From the NCBI RefSeq assembly GCF_050586465.1, contig NZ_JBOCEG010000004.1, forward strand, positions 310,001-374,000: DNA of 64,000 nucleotides, written 5' to 3'. Shown here one piece after another: positions 51,220 to 61,494 of the stretch (the stretch's first letter is position 1; the number at the start of each line of letters is the position of its first letter). The notes beneath the pieces were generated by a model. The model was not told the DNA's origin, ran no database searches, and saw only the letters and a list, made by a program, of their open reading frames with translations. Source of the stretch: CAJXYS01 sp913063035 (lineage in GTDB: Bacteria > Pseudomonadota > Alphaproteobacteria > Rhodobacterales > Rhodobacteraceae). The position numbers and the translations under genes were made by a program.

Positions 51220-51882
51220 ATGACCTTTTCTCTGCTGGCCCTGGATCGCGAGACCGGCACGCTCGGCGGCGCGGCTGCGACGGGCAGCCTCTGCGTCGGC
51301 GGCTGGGTTCTCAGGGGCGATATCCGCGCCGGGCTCTCGGCCTCGCAGGGCGCGGCGCCGAGCACTTTCTGGGGGGAGGACGTCCTGTCGGAAATGGCCC
51401 GCGGCGTGGATGCGCCGGACGCGGTGGCCCATGTCACCGGCCGCGATCACGGGCGCGCGCATCGCCAGCTCACGGCGCTGGACCTGCGTGGACACACCGG
51501 CGCCTTCACCGGCGCGGCGAACGCCGCGGCCATGGGCAGCCGGGCGCTGGATGCCGGCGTCGTCGCGGGCAACCTGCTGACCTCCGAGGCGGTGCTCGAC
51601 GCGGTCGGCGACACCTTCGGGGCCGTGGCCGGGCCGATGGCCGAGCGGCTGCTCGCCGCGCTCGAGGCGGGCGCGGCCGCCGGCAGCGACTCGCGCGGGC
51701 TGCAATCGGCCGCGCTGCTGGTGCTGTCGCCCGACACGCCGCCGCTGACGCTGCGGGTCGACTGGGCCGAATCGCCCCTGGCGGCGCTGCGCGCGCTCTA
51801 TGAAAAATCGCGGGAAACGCCCTATGCCGACTGGCTCGGATCCGTGCCGGTGCTGAACGATCCCGAGCGCGGGCCGGGCTGA
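51220..51882 (+). CDS. DUF1028-family (Ntn-hydrolase-like) protein
   Basis: A 220-residue protein with the DUF1028 hallmarks MTFSLLALDRETGTLGGAAATGS, DIRAGLSASQGA, FTGAANAAAMGS and VVAGNLLTSEAVLDA. The family resembles self-processing Ntn hydrolases such as asparaginase or penicillin acylase, though its reaction is unknown. It starts at ATG 51220 (AGGA upstream), divergent from the peptide-type transporter with which it shares two operators, so it probably belongs functionally with that transporter and the M20 deacylase. Confidence 0.9.
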   Translation: MTFSLLALDRETGTLGGAAATGSLCVGGWVLRGDIRAGLSASQGAAPSTFWGEDVLSEMARGVDAPDAVAHVTGRDHGRAHRQLTALDLRGHTGAFTGAANAAAMGSRALDAGVVAGNLLTSEAVLDAVGDTFGAVAGPMAERLLAALEAGAAAGSDSRGLQSAALLVLSPDTPPLTLRVDWAESPLAALRALYEKSRETPYADWLGSVPVLNDPERGPG

Positions 51883-51888
51883 GCCCGG

Positions 51889-52289
51889 TCAGCCGCTCCC
51901 GTCATCGGGCAGGGCGGCCAGGTCTTCCATGATCGGGCAGTCGGGCCGGTTGTCCCCGGCGCAGGCCTCGATCAGCTGCGAGAGCGTGCCGCGCATCGCC
52001 TGCAGTTCGGTGATCTTCTCGTCGATCCGGTCGAGATGCAGGCGCGCGATCCGCTTGACGTCGGCGCTGGCGCGGCTGTGATCCTCGTAGAGCGCCAGCA
52101 GCGCGCGGCAGTCCTCGATGGTGAAGCCGAGCGCCCGCGCCCGCCCCAGGAAGGCCAGCTTGTGCAGGTCGCTTTCGCGGAAGGCGCGGTAGCCGTTGGC
52201 ATCGCGCGGCGGCGCGACCAGGCCGATTTCCTCGTAATAGCGGATGGTCTTGGCCGGCAGGCCGCTGCGCTGCGCCACTTCTCCGATAT

Positions 52290-52293
<4 letters not shown>
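51889..52293 (-). CDS. cueR: Copper-responsive MerR-family regulator CueR/HmrR
   Basis: A 134-residue activator: N-terminal MerR HTH (MNIGEVAQRSGLPAKTIRYYEEIGL), dimerisation helix and a Cu(I)-binding C-terminal loop CAGDNRPDCPI (two cysteines eight apart, as in CueR). Its start overlaps the copA stop by 4 bp, so both are transcribed from the CueR-type promoter upstream of copA. Stop is 6 bp from the convergent DUF1028 gene. Confidence 0.93.
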
Positions 52294-54809
<2,516 letters not shown>

Positions 54810-54840
54810 GACGGCCCCTTTTCCTGTCTTCCAGGTTGGG

Positions 54841-54871
54841 GAGATAGGGGTTCCAGTCACGGGAAGGTCAA
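54841..54871 (-). promoter_or_regulatory. CueR-type promoter of copA-cueR
   Basis: On the minus strand TTGACC (54866-54871) and TATCTC (54841-54846) are separated by 19 bp, containing the CueR dyad TTCCC-GTGAC-TGGAA. This is the same layout I recall for the E. coli copA promoter. The copA ATG begins about 31 bp later. Confidence 0.85.
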
Positions 54872-54895
54872 GGGGTGCCCCGGAAAAAGATGCGT

Positions 54896-55708
54896 TCAGG
54901 GCTCGTCCACCTCGAGCACATGGCCGCCGGCGGGGATCACGTTGGTGATGGTCTCGACGATATCGCGCCCGATGCGCGGGTCGTCGTGGTCGAAAAGTCC
55001 GCTCTGGCGCAGCGCGCGGCGCACGTCCACGTCGCGCCCGAGATATTCCAGCATCACCTTCGACGCGCCCGGCTTGCGGCCGCGCCGCACCGGGCCGCCC
55101 GTCTGGATGCCGACCAGCCGATCCACCCGGCTGCGGTAGCACGGGTAGAGCGTCACCTGCGTCACCGAGTTCTTCAGGAGCGATTCGTATTCGACCAGGA
55201 AGATCCTGTCGGCGATCAGGAACGCCGCCCCGACATACTTGTTGACCGTCGCGGGCGCGCTGCCGCCCGGGTCCCGGATCAGTTCGATGTTCTTCCAGTA
55301 ATGACGGCCGTCTTCCTCGTAGATCGTACCGAGCGACTTGATGATCCGCCCGGCATGGCCGAACGAGTAGAAGTAGCGGAAGTAGAAGCCGACATAGCGT
55401 TCCAGGCTCTGGCTGGCCCCGTAGAGCGCGTCCAGGTGCTGCATCGGGCGGCTGAGAGACTCGGACAGGACCGGGCGGCGGCGCACGGCCACGAGTTCCT
55501 CGAAGCGGGCCGGCTCCAGCAGGATTTCCGACTCCGTGACGCCGAAGAAGTCACAAATGCGACGCATGTTGTGACGCGACGGGCGCGACTGGCCGTTCAG
55601 GTACTTGTTGAATTGCTGTCGGTTGAACTCGAGCTTCCGGCAGACCTCCGCGATGGAGGGATAGTGACTGCAGAGGAAGTCGAGGTTCCGGGCGAAGGTC
55701 TGGCTCAT
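54896..55708 (-). CDS. XRE-like helix-turn-helix transcriptional regulator
   Basis: A 270-residue regulator. The N-terminal HTH is IAEVCRKLEFNRQQFNKYLN followed by RPSRHNMRRICDFFGV (residues 17-60), like the Cro/C1 fold, with a larger C-terminal domain of unknown ligand (residues 90-265). The ATG at 55708 fits the HTH start. It is divergent from the CocE/S15 hydrolase with 136 bp between, and a CGCGAAATTG motif in that gap also occurs before the transporter genes, so it probably controls the downstream island. Confidence 0.85.
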   Translation of the reverse strand: MSQTFARNLDFLCSHYPSIAEVCRKLEFNRQQFNKYLNGQSRPSRHNMRRICDFFGVTESEILLEPARFEELVAVRRRPVLSESLSRPMQHLDALYGASQSLERYVGFYFRYFYSFGHAGRIIKSLGTIYEEDGRHYWKNIELIRDPGGSAPATVNKYVGAAFLIADRIFLVEYESLLKNSVTQVTLYPCYRSRVDRLVGIQTGGPVRRGRKPGASKVMLEYLGRDVDVRRALRQSGLFDHDDPRIGRDIVETITNVIPAGGHVLEVDEP

Positions 55709-55756
55709 GACATCCACAGCGGCACGAAGCGAAATCCGTGTCAACCCGCGAAGGGG

Positions 55757-55766
55757 CGCGAAATTG
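55757..55766 (+). promoter_or_regulatory. CGCGAAATTG motif in the XRE/S15 divergent promoter
   Basis: CGCGAAATTG (55757-55766) lies 49 bp upstream of the XRE-like gene and 79 bp upstream of the hydrolase gene. The same ten bases recur at 57908-57917 in front of the binding-protein gene. A candidate operator half-site for the XRE-like regulator. Confidence 0.4.
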
Positions 55767-55844
55767 CGAACAAGCACCGGCCCGCGCCAAGCTGCACCCG
55801 ACAGCCGCGCTGCGGCCCCTTGCCCTTCAACCGCGGAGTAACCC

Positions 55845-57866
55845 ATGACGCAGGTCACCGATTTCGATCACCAGGTGCGCGAATTCGAGCATGTCGAGGT
55901 GCCGATGCCCGACGGCTGCAGGCTCGCCGCGCGGATCTGGATGCCCGAGGGGGCCGAGGCCGCGCCGGTGCCGGCGGTGCTGGAATACATTCCCTACCGC
56001 AAGAACGACCTGACGGCGCGCCGTGACGCGACGATGCAGTCCTACCTGGCCGGGCACGGCTACGCGGTGATCCGTCTCGACCTGCGGGGCGCCGGGGACT
56101 CCGAGGGGCTGATGCTGGACGAGTACCTGCCGCAGGAACTGCAGGACGGGGCCGACGCCATCGCCTGGATCGCCGATCAGCCCTGGTGCGACGGCAATGT
56201 CGGCATGATCGGCATCTCCTGGGGCGGTTTCAACGGGCTGCAGGTCGCGGCGCTGCAGCCGCCGGCGCTGAAATCGGTGGTGACGCTCTGCTCGACCGAC
56301 GACCGCTATGCCGACGACGTGCATTACATGAACGGCTGCGTGCTGGGCGAACAGCTGTCCTGGGCCTCGATCATGTTCGGCCGCAACACGCTGCCGCCCG
56401 ATCCGCGCCATGTCGGGGAGCGCTGGCGCGACATGTGGATGGAGCGCCTGCAGCACAGCGGGCTCTGGCTCAAGAACTGGATGGAGCACCAGACCCGCGA
56501 TGGGTTCTGGAAACACGGCTCGGTCTGCGAGGACTGGTCGAAGATCCAGGTGCCCGTCTACGCGGTGTCGGGCTGGGCCGATGGCTATTGCCGCGCGGTG
56601 TTCCGCCTGATGGAAAACCTTCAGGGTCCCAGGAAGGGCCTCGTCGGCCCCTGGGCGCACAAGTATCCGCATATCGGTGCGCCGGGGCCCGCCATCGGGT
56701 TCCTGAAGGAGGAACTCCGCTGGTGGGACCACTGGCTGAAGGGCAAGGAGACCGGCATCATGGACGAGCCGATGCTGCGGTTCTTCATGCAGGATCACGC
56801 CAGGCCCCACGCGGTCAACGAGATGCGCGACGGCCGCTGGGTGGCCGAGCCGTCCTGGCCGTCGCCCAACGTCGCGCGCACGCCCTTCTACCTGACCGGC
56901 GAGGGCGGGCTGTCGTCGCGCCCCCCGGCGAGCCCCGCGCAATTCACGCACAGCTCGCCGCTCTGGGTGGGGATGCGGTCGGGCAAGTGGTGTTCCTACG
57001 CCAAGCCCGGCGATCAGCCGGCCGACCAGCGCCCGGAGGATGCGGGCAGCCTGGTCTTCGAGACCGCCCCGCTGGAGACGCCGGTCGAGATCGCCGGCGA
57101 CGCCCGCGTGATGCTCGACATCTCGGTGGACAGGCCGGTGGCGCAGGTGGCCGTGCGCCTGATGGACGTCGCGCCGGACGGTGCGGCCACGCGGGTCACC
57201 TTCGGCGTGTTCAACCTGACCCATCGCAACGGCCACGAGACGCCGGAACCGCTGGAGCCGGGCAAGCGCTACCGCGTCACGGTGCCGATGAACCACGTCG
57301 CGCAGCGGTTCCGCGCCGGGCACCGGATCCGGCTGGGGATCTCGACCAGCTATTTCCCGATGATCTGGACCCCGCCCGAGCCCGTCACGCTGACCCTGCA
57401 TACCGAGCACAGCGCGCTGGACCTGCCGCTGCGCCCGGCCGCGCCCGCGGACGAAGGGCTGCCGGAATTCGGCCCGCCCCAGTCCGGGCCGCATCTCGAC
57501 ATCGAGGACGTGCCGGATGCCGACGATTTCTTCGAGATCGTGCATGACGTCGCGGCCGACCGGCACGTGATGCGGATCGCCGATGGCAGCGGCACGTTCC
57601 GCATCCTGAACAACGACCTGACCGTCTACAACCAGGGCTACGAAACCTACACGATCCCTTCCGGGGATCCCGCCGACGCCTATGGCGAGATCACCTGGGA
57701 GCATGCGCTGTCGCGGGGCGACTGGAAGATCCGCAGCAAGACCGAGACCTGGATGGGTGCGGATCGCGAGGCGTTCCTGATCAAGGCACGGCTGCGCGCC
57801 TGGGAGGGCGAAGCGCTGGTCCACGAGGCGGAATGGGAAGAGCGGATACCGCGAAACATGGTTTGA
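55845..57866 (+). CDS. CocE/NonD-family hydrolase (S15 X-Pro dipeptidyl-peptidase fold)
   Basis: A 673-residue alpha/beta hydrolase with a C-terminal beta-sandwich. The oxyanion region VLEYIPYRKND, nucleophile Ser in GMIGISWGGFNGLQVA (about residue 126), Asp in SGWADGYCRA and His in LVGPWAHKYPH are all present, as in cocaine esterase and glutaryl-7-ACA acylase. No signal peptide, so it acts in the cytoplasm on an imported ester or amide. Upstream of a peptide-type ABC transporter and an aminotransferase, which suggests one catabolic unit. Confidence 0.9.
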   Translation: MTQVTDFDHQVREFEHVEVPMPDGCRLAARIWMPEGAEAAPVPAVLEYIPYRKNDLTARRDATMQSYLAGHGYAVIRLDLRGAGDSEGLMLDEYLPQELQDGADAIAWIADQPWCDGNVGMIGISWGGFNGLQVAALQPPALKSVVTLCSTDDRYADDVHYMNGCVLGEQLSWASIMFGRNTLPPDPRHVGERWRDMWMERLQHSGLWLKNWMEHQTRDGFWKHGSVCEDWSKIQVPVYAVSGWADGYCRAVFRLMENLQGPRKGLVGPWAHKYPHIGAPGPAIGFLKEELRWWDHWLKGKETGIMDEPMLRFFMQDHARPHAVNEMRDGRWVAEPSWPSPNVARTPFYLTGEGGLSSRPPASPAQFTHSSPLWVGMRSGKWCSYAKPGDQPADQRPEDAGSLVFETAPLETPVEIAGDARVMLDISVDRPVAQVAVRLMDVAPDGAATRVTFGVFNLTHRNGHETPEPLEPGKRYRVTVPMNHVAQRFRAGHRIRLGISTSYFPMIWTPPEPVTLTLHTEHSALDLPLRPAAPADEGLPEFGPPQSGPHLDIEDVPDADDFFEIVHDVAADRHVMRIADGSGTFRILNNDLTVYNQGYETYTIPSGDPADAYGEITWEHALSRGDWKIRSKTETWMGADREAFLIKARLRAWEGEALVHEAEWEERIPRNMV

Positions 57867-57869
57867 TTT

Positions 57870-57917
57870 CGCGAATTGACGCGCTGAGCGCTTACAGTGA
57901 TGCGATGCGCGAAATTG
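57870..57917. promoter_or_regulatory. Inverted CGCGAAAT repeats in the transporter promoter
   Basis: ATTTCGCG (57866-57873) and CGCGAAAT (57908-57915) form an inverted repeat 34 bp apart; CGCGAATTG also reads at 57870-57878. A TTGACG (57877-57882) lies between them as a possible -35. A short GC hairpin (57923-57937) follows. Likely the promoter of the binding-protein gene, 117 bp after the hydrolase stop. Confidence 0.4.
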
Positions 57918-57983
57918 TCAGCCGGGCCTGCGGCCCGTCTAATCGGACATAGCCGAGAAAAACATCCACCGGGGAGAACCACC

Positions 57984-59537
57984 ATGACGAGCTTCACCAC
58001 TTCCAGGCGCGGTTTCCTCGCGTCGAGCGCGGCACTTGGCGCGCTGGGCATGATGCCCGGCCTGCCGGGGGCGGCGTTCGCGCAGTCCGGCGCCACGCTC
58101 CGCCTGCGCTTCGACGGCGATAACGACATTCTCGATCCGGGTTTCATGACCGGGGGCACCGAGATCGAGACCCAGAAGCAGTGCCTGCCGTTCCTCGCGG
58201 AATACACGACCGACAATGGCACCTTCAGTTGGCAGCCGACCTACTTCGTCGAGAAGCTCGAACAGCGCGATCCGACCCATATCGATTTCGAACTGAAAGA
58301 GGGCCTGGTCTGGACCGGCGGCTATGGCGCGGTCACCGCGGCGGACGTCAAGTATTCCTACGAGCGGATGAAGGACACCGACTGGTCGGGCTATTTCGAG
58401 GCGCTCGACCGGGTCGACGTGACCGGCGCGCGGACCGGCACCATCGTCCTCAACAAGCCGTTCGCGCCCTTCATCATGATCACGCTCTGCCACGGGCCGG
58501 GCGCGGTCCTGTCGGAAAAGGCGATGAAGGATGTGGGCGAGAAGTTCACCACGGATTTCCCGGCGGTGTGCGGCCCCTATCTCTACGACCAGACGCCGGG
58601 TCAGCGCGCGGTGTTCACCGCGAACCCCGACTGGACCGGGCCGAAACCGGCCTTCGAGCGGGTCGAGGCCAACATCATCACCGAGGTCAAGGCGGCCGAA
58701 CTGGCCTTCGAGGCCGGCGAGCTCGACTGCACCGAGATCGGCGCCGACACGCTGGCGCGCTACACCGCGAACATGCCCGAGGGCGCCGAGATCACCGTCG
58801 CGGGCGAGCTGCAATACATGTGGCTGGGCATGAATACCGAGAACCCCAAGCTGGCCGACAAGACGGTGCGCCGGGCGATCCAGCACGCGGTCGACGTCGA
58901 GTCGATCCTGCAGGGGGCCTATTCCGGCACGACCAAGCAGTCCTACGGGATCATCTGCCCGGGTCTGATCGGCCAGCGCCAGCAGACGCGCTACTACGAC
59001 CACGATCCGGCCAAGGCGCGCGAACTGCTGGCCGAGGCCGGCATAAGCGGGCTGGAGCTGACGCTGCGGACGCTCAACAACCAGGAGCGGATGCTCGCCG
59101 CGCAGATCATCCAGGCCAACCTCGCCGGCGTCGGCATCACCGTGAAGGTTCTGCCGCTCGACAGCGGACCGTTCTGGGAGATGGGCCAGGAAAGCAAGGG
59201 CGACACCTGGCAGGACCTGGAACTCTGGCTGATGCGCTTCGGCACGACGCCCGATCCCTACGAGGCGACCCAGTGGTTCACCTCCGACCAGGTGGGTGTC
59301 TGGAACTGGGAGCGCTGGACCAGCGAGGAGTATGACCGGCTCTACCAGGAAGGGATCAACGAGACCGATCCCGCGAAGCGCCACGAGATCTACGTGCGGA
59401 TGCAGGAGGTCATGGAAGAGACCGGCGCGTATGTCTGGATCAACCACGAGCCCGAGACCTTCGTGCACCGCGCCGAGGTGGTGGTGAATGCCGCGCCGTC
59501 GGGCGAGCTGAACTACCGCCGCTTCGGCCGGGCCTGA
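57984..59537 (+). CDS. Peptide/nickel-type ABC transporter substrate-binding protein (family 5), Tat signal
   Basis: A 517-residue periplasmic binding protein. A twin-arginine signal (SRRGFLASSAALGALGM) precedes LRFDGDNDILDPGFMTGG and the family 5 motifs KTVRRAIQHAVDVESI, DHDPAKARELLAEAG and DPAKRHEIYVRMQEVM. The ATG at 57984 follows GGGGAGAACC. First gene of a four-gene transporter operon; the ligand is presumably the substrate of the neighbouring S15 hydrolase. Confidence 0.93.
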   Translation: MTSFTTSRRGFLASSAALGALGMMPGLPGAAFAQSGATLRLRFDGDNDILDPGFMTGGTEIETQKQCLPFLAEYTTDNGTFSWQPTYFVEKLEQRDPTHIDFELKEGLVWTGGYGAVTAADVKYSYERMKDTDWSGYFEALDRVDVTGARTGTIVLNKPFAPFIMITLCHGPGAVLSEKAMKDVGEKFTTDFPAVCGPYLYDQTPGQRAVFTANPDWTGPKPAFERVEANIITEVKAAELAFEAGELDCTEIGADTLARYTANMPEGAEITVAGELQYMWLGMNTENPKLADKTVRRAIQHAVDVESILQGAYSGTTKQSYGIICPGLIGQRQQTRYYDHDPAKARELLAEAGISGLELTLRTLNNQERMLAAQIIQANLAGVGITVKVLPLDSGPFWEMGQESKGDTWQDLELWLMRFGTTPDPYEATQWFTSDQVGVWNWERWTSEEYDRLYQEGINETDPAKRHEIYVRMQEVMEETGAYVWINHEPETFVHRAEVVVNAAPSGELNYRRFGRA

Positions 59538-59547
59538 TCCGGGGCGT

Positions 59548-59575
59548 CGCGCCCGGCCGGCCAGGCCCGGGCGCG
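59548..59575. other. Intercistronic stem-loop after the binding-protein gene
   Basis: A 9-bp stem (59548-59556 with 59567-59575, CGCGCCCGG and complement) with a ten-base loop stands 10 bp after the binding-protein stop. No T-run follows. It mirrors the hairpin in the other peptide-type operon, fitting mRNA stabilisation. Confidence 0.65.
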
Positions 59576-59621
59576 GCCTTCGGCGGTCCCGCGCCGCCCC
59601 TGCAAAGAAGGACAGGGCGCG

Positions 59622-60566
59622 ATGCTGATCTACCTTGCCAAGCGCGTAGGACTCTCGATGGCGGTCGTGCTGGCCGTGGTGCTGGTGCTGTTCTCGCTCC
59701 TGCACCTGATCCCGGGCGATCCCGCCACCATCGCGCTCGGCCCGAGGGCCACGCCGGAGGCGGTGCAGCGCTATTCCGAGAAAATGCATCTCGACGAGCC
59801 GGTCGCGATCCAGTTCCTCATCTACGTCAAGAACGCCTTCATGGGCGATCTGGGCGTCGATGTCTTTTCGGACCGCAGCGTCACGGCGATCGTGCTCGAC
59901 CGGATGGGCTTCACGCTGGTGCTGGTGATCGCCGGGCTCGGCTGGGCGGTGGCGCTGGGCATTCCGCTTGGCTGCCTCGCGGCGGTCCGCCCGAACACCT
60001 GGCTGGACCGCGTGACCGGCGTGCTCTCGGTCGGTACCATCGCGGTGCCGTCCTTCCTGGTTTCCATCTGGGCGCTGCTGATCTTCGCGGTGACGCTGGG
60101 CTGGCTGCCGGCCATCGGCGCGGGCGATCCGGGCGATCCCTGGGACCAGGCGCAGCACCTCGTCTTGCCGGCCTTCGCCATCGGGCTGAGCTGGGTCGGC
60201 TACCTGGCGCGGATGGTGCGGGCCTCGATGCTCGAGGTGATGGGCGAGACCTATATCCGCTCGGCCCACGCCTTCGGGTTGCCGCCGAGACGGGTGGTGT
60301 TCCGCTACGCGCTGCGGGTGGCGATCCTGCCGACGATCACGCTGATCGGCATGGGCTTTTCCGGCCTGCTCTCGGGCACCGTCTTCGCCGAGATCATCTT
60401 TGCCCGGCCGGGCGTCGGAAAGCTGATCTTCGACACCGTCTCGGCGCGCAATTTCCCCGTCGTCCAGGGCGCGGTCCTGATCACGACCTCGCTCTACATC
60501 GTCATCACCCTCATTTCCGACCTCATGGTCGCATGGCTGGATCCCCGTGTCCGAGAAACGCTCTGA
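59622..60566 (+). CDS. DppB-type ABC transporter permease
   Basis: A 314-residue inner-membrane permease with about six helices. VVLVLFSLLHLIPGDPATIALG is the standard start, and the EAA-type loop is RSAHAFGLPPRRVVFRYALR. The end reads VMVAWLDPRVRETL. The stop lies 20 bp inside the next permease gene. Confidence 0.94.
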   Translation: MLIYLAKRVGLSMAVVLAVVLVLFSLLHLIPGDPATIALGPRATPEAVQRYSEKMHLDEPVAIQFLIYVKNAFMGDLGVDVFSDRSVTAIVLDRMGFTLVLVIAGLGWAVALGIPLGCLAAVRPNTWLDRVTGVLSVGTIAVPSFLVSIWALLIFAVTLGWLPAIGAGDPGDPWDQAQHLVLPAFAIGLSWVGYLARMVRASMLEVMGETYIRSAHAFGLPPRRVVFRYALRVAILPTITLIGMGFSGLLSGTVFAEIIFARPGVGKLIFDTVSARNFPVVQGAVLITTSLYIVITLISDLMVAWLDPRVRETL

Positions 60567-61491
60567 AACCGCCACCGGCAGTCCTGCCGTCGACACGTCC
60601 GGCGTCGCCGCCGAGACGGTCCCGAACGCGCTGCGGGAATCCGCGGCGCGCGAACGCCGCGAGAAGCTCCGGCTTTTCCTGACCAACTGGCAGGGCGTGA
60701 CCGGGCTGACGCTGGTGCTGCTCTTCTTCGCCAGCGCGATCTTCGCGCCGTGGCTGGCGCCCTACGACCCGAACGCGATCGACATACCCGCGCGCATGTC
60801 CGGGCCGACGCTGGATCACTGGGCGGGCACGGACCAGCTGGGCCGCGATACCTTCTCGCGGATGCTCTATGGCGGGCGCGTGGCGCTCAAGGTCGCGGCG
60901 ATCGGCGTGTCGGTGGCCCTGGTGATCGGGCTGGCCCTGGGGATGCTGGCCGGCTACGGGCCGCGCTGGCTCGACAACCTGCTGCTCCTGGCCTTCGACA
61001 CGGTGCGGGCCTTTCCCACGATCGTCCTGGCGCTGGCCACGGTCGCGCTGACCGGGCCGAGCCTCGAGCTGGTGCTGGCCATCGTCATCGTCACCTCGAT
61101 CCCGCAATACGCCCGCATCGCGCGGACCTCGACGCTGGCGCTGAAGTCCACCGATTTCATCCTCGCCGAACGCTCGCTCGGCGCGGGCATGGGGCGGGTG
61201 CTCTTTCATCACGTGATGCCGAACGTGATCGGCCCGCTGCTCATCCTCGCGGCGATGGAGGTGCCGGTCGTGGTCACCGTCGAGGCCGGGCTCAGTTTCC
61301 TCGGGCTCGGCGTACTGCCGCCCACCGCCAGCTGGGGGACGATCCTCAACGAGGGGTATCTCGTGATCCGCGACACGCCCTGGCTGGTGATCGCCGGGGG
61401 CATCCCGCTGATCCTGACGACGCTGGGCTTCACCTTCCTGGGCGAGGCGCTGCGCGATGTCTTCGACCCGCGCATGAACCGGGGACGCTGA
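60547..61491 (+). CDS. DppC-type ABC transporter permease
   Basis: A 314-residue permease starting at GTG 60547, with a longer N-terminal cytoplasmic tail. HWAGTDQLGRDTFSRMLYGG and the EAA loop AERSLGAGMGRVLFHHVMPN and LSFLGLGVLPPTASWG are typical. Overlaps the previous gene by 20 bp. Confidence 0.93.
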   Translation: MSEKRSETATGSPAVDTSGVAAETVPNALRESAARERREKLRLFLTNWQGVTGLTLVLLFFASAIFAPWLAPYDPNAIDIPARMSGPTLDHWAGTDQLGRDTFSRMLYGGRVALKVAAIGVSVALVIGLALGMLAGYGPRWLDNLLLLAFDTVRAFPTIVLALATVALTGPSLELVLAIVIVTSIPQYARIARTSTLALKSTDFILAERSLGAGMGRVLFHHVMPNVIGPLLILAAMEVPVVVTVEAGLSFLGLGVLPPTASWGTILNEGYLVIRDTPWLVIAGGIPLILTTLGFTFLGEALRDVFDPRMNRGR

Positions 61492-61494
61492 GCC

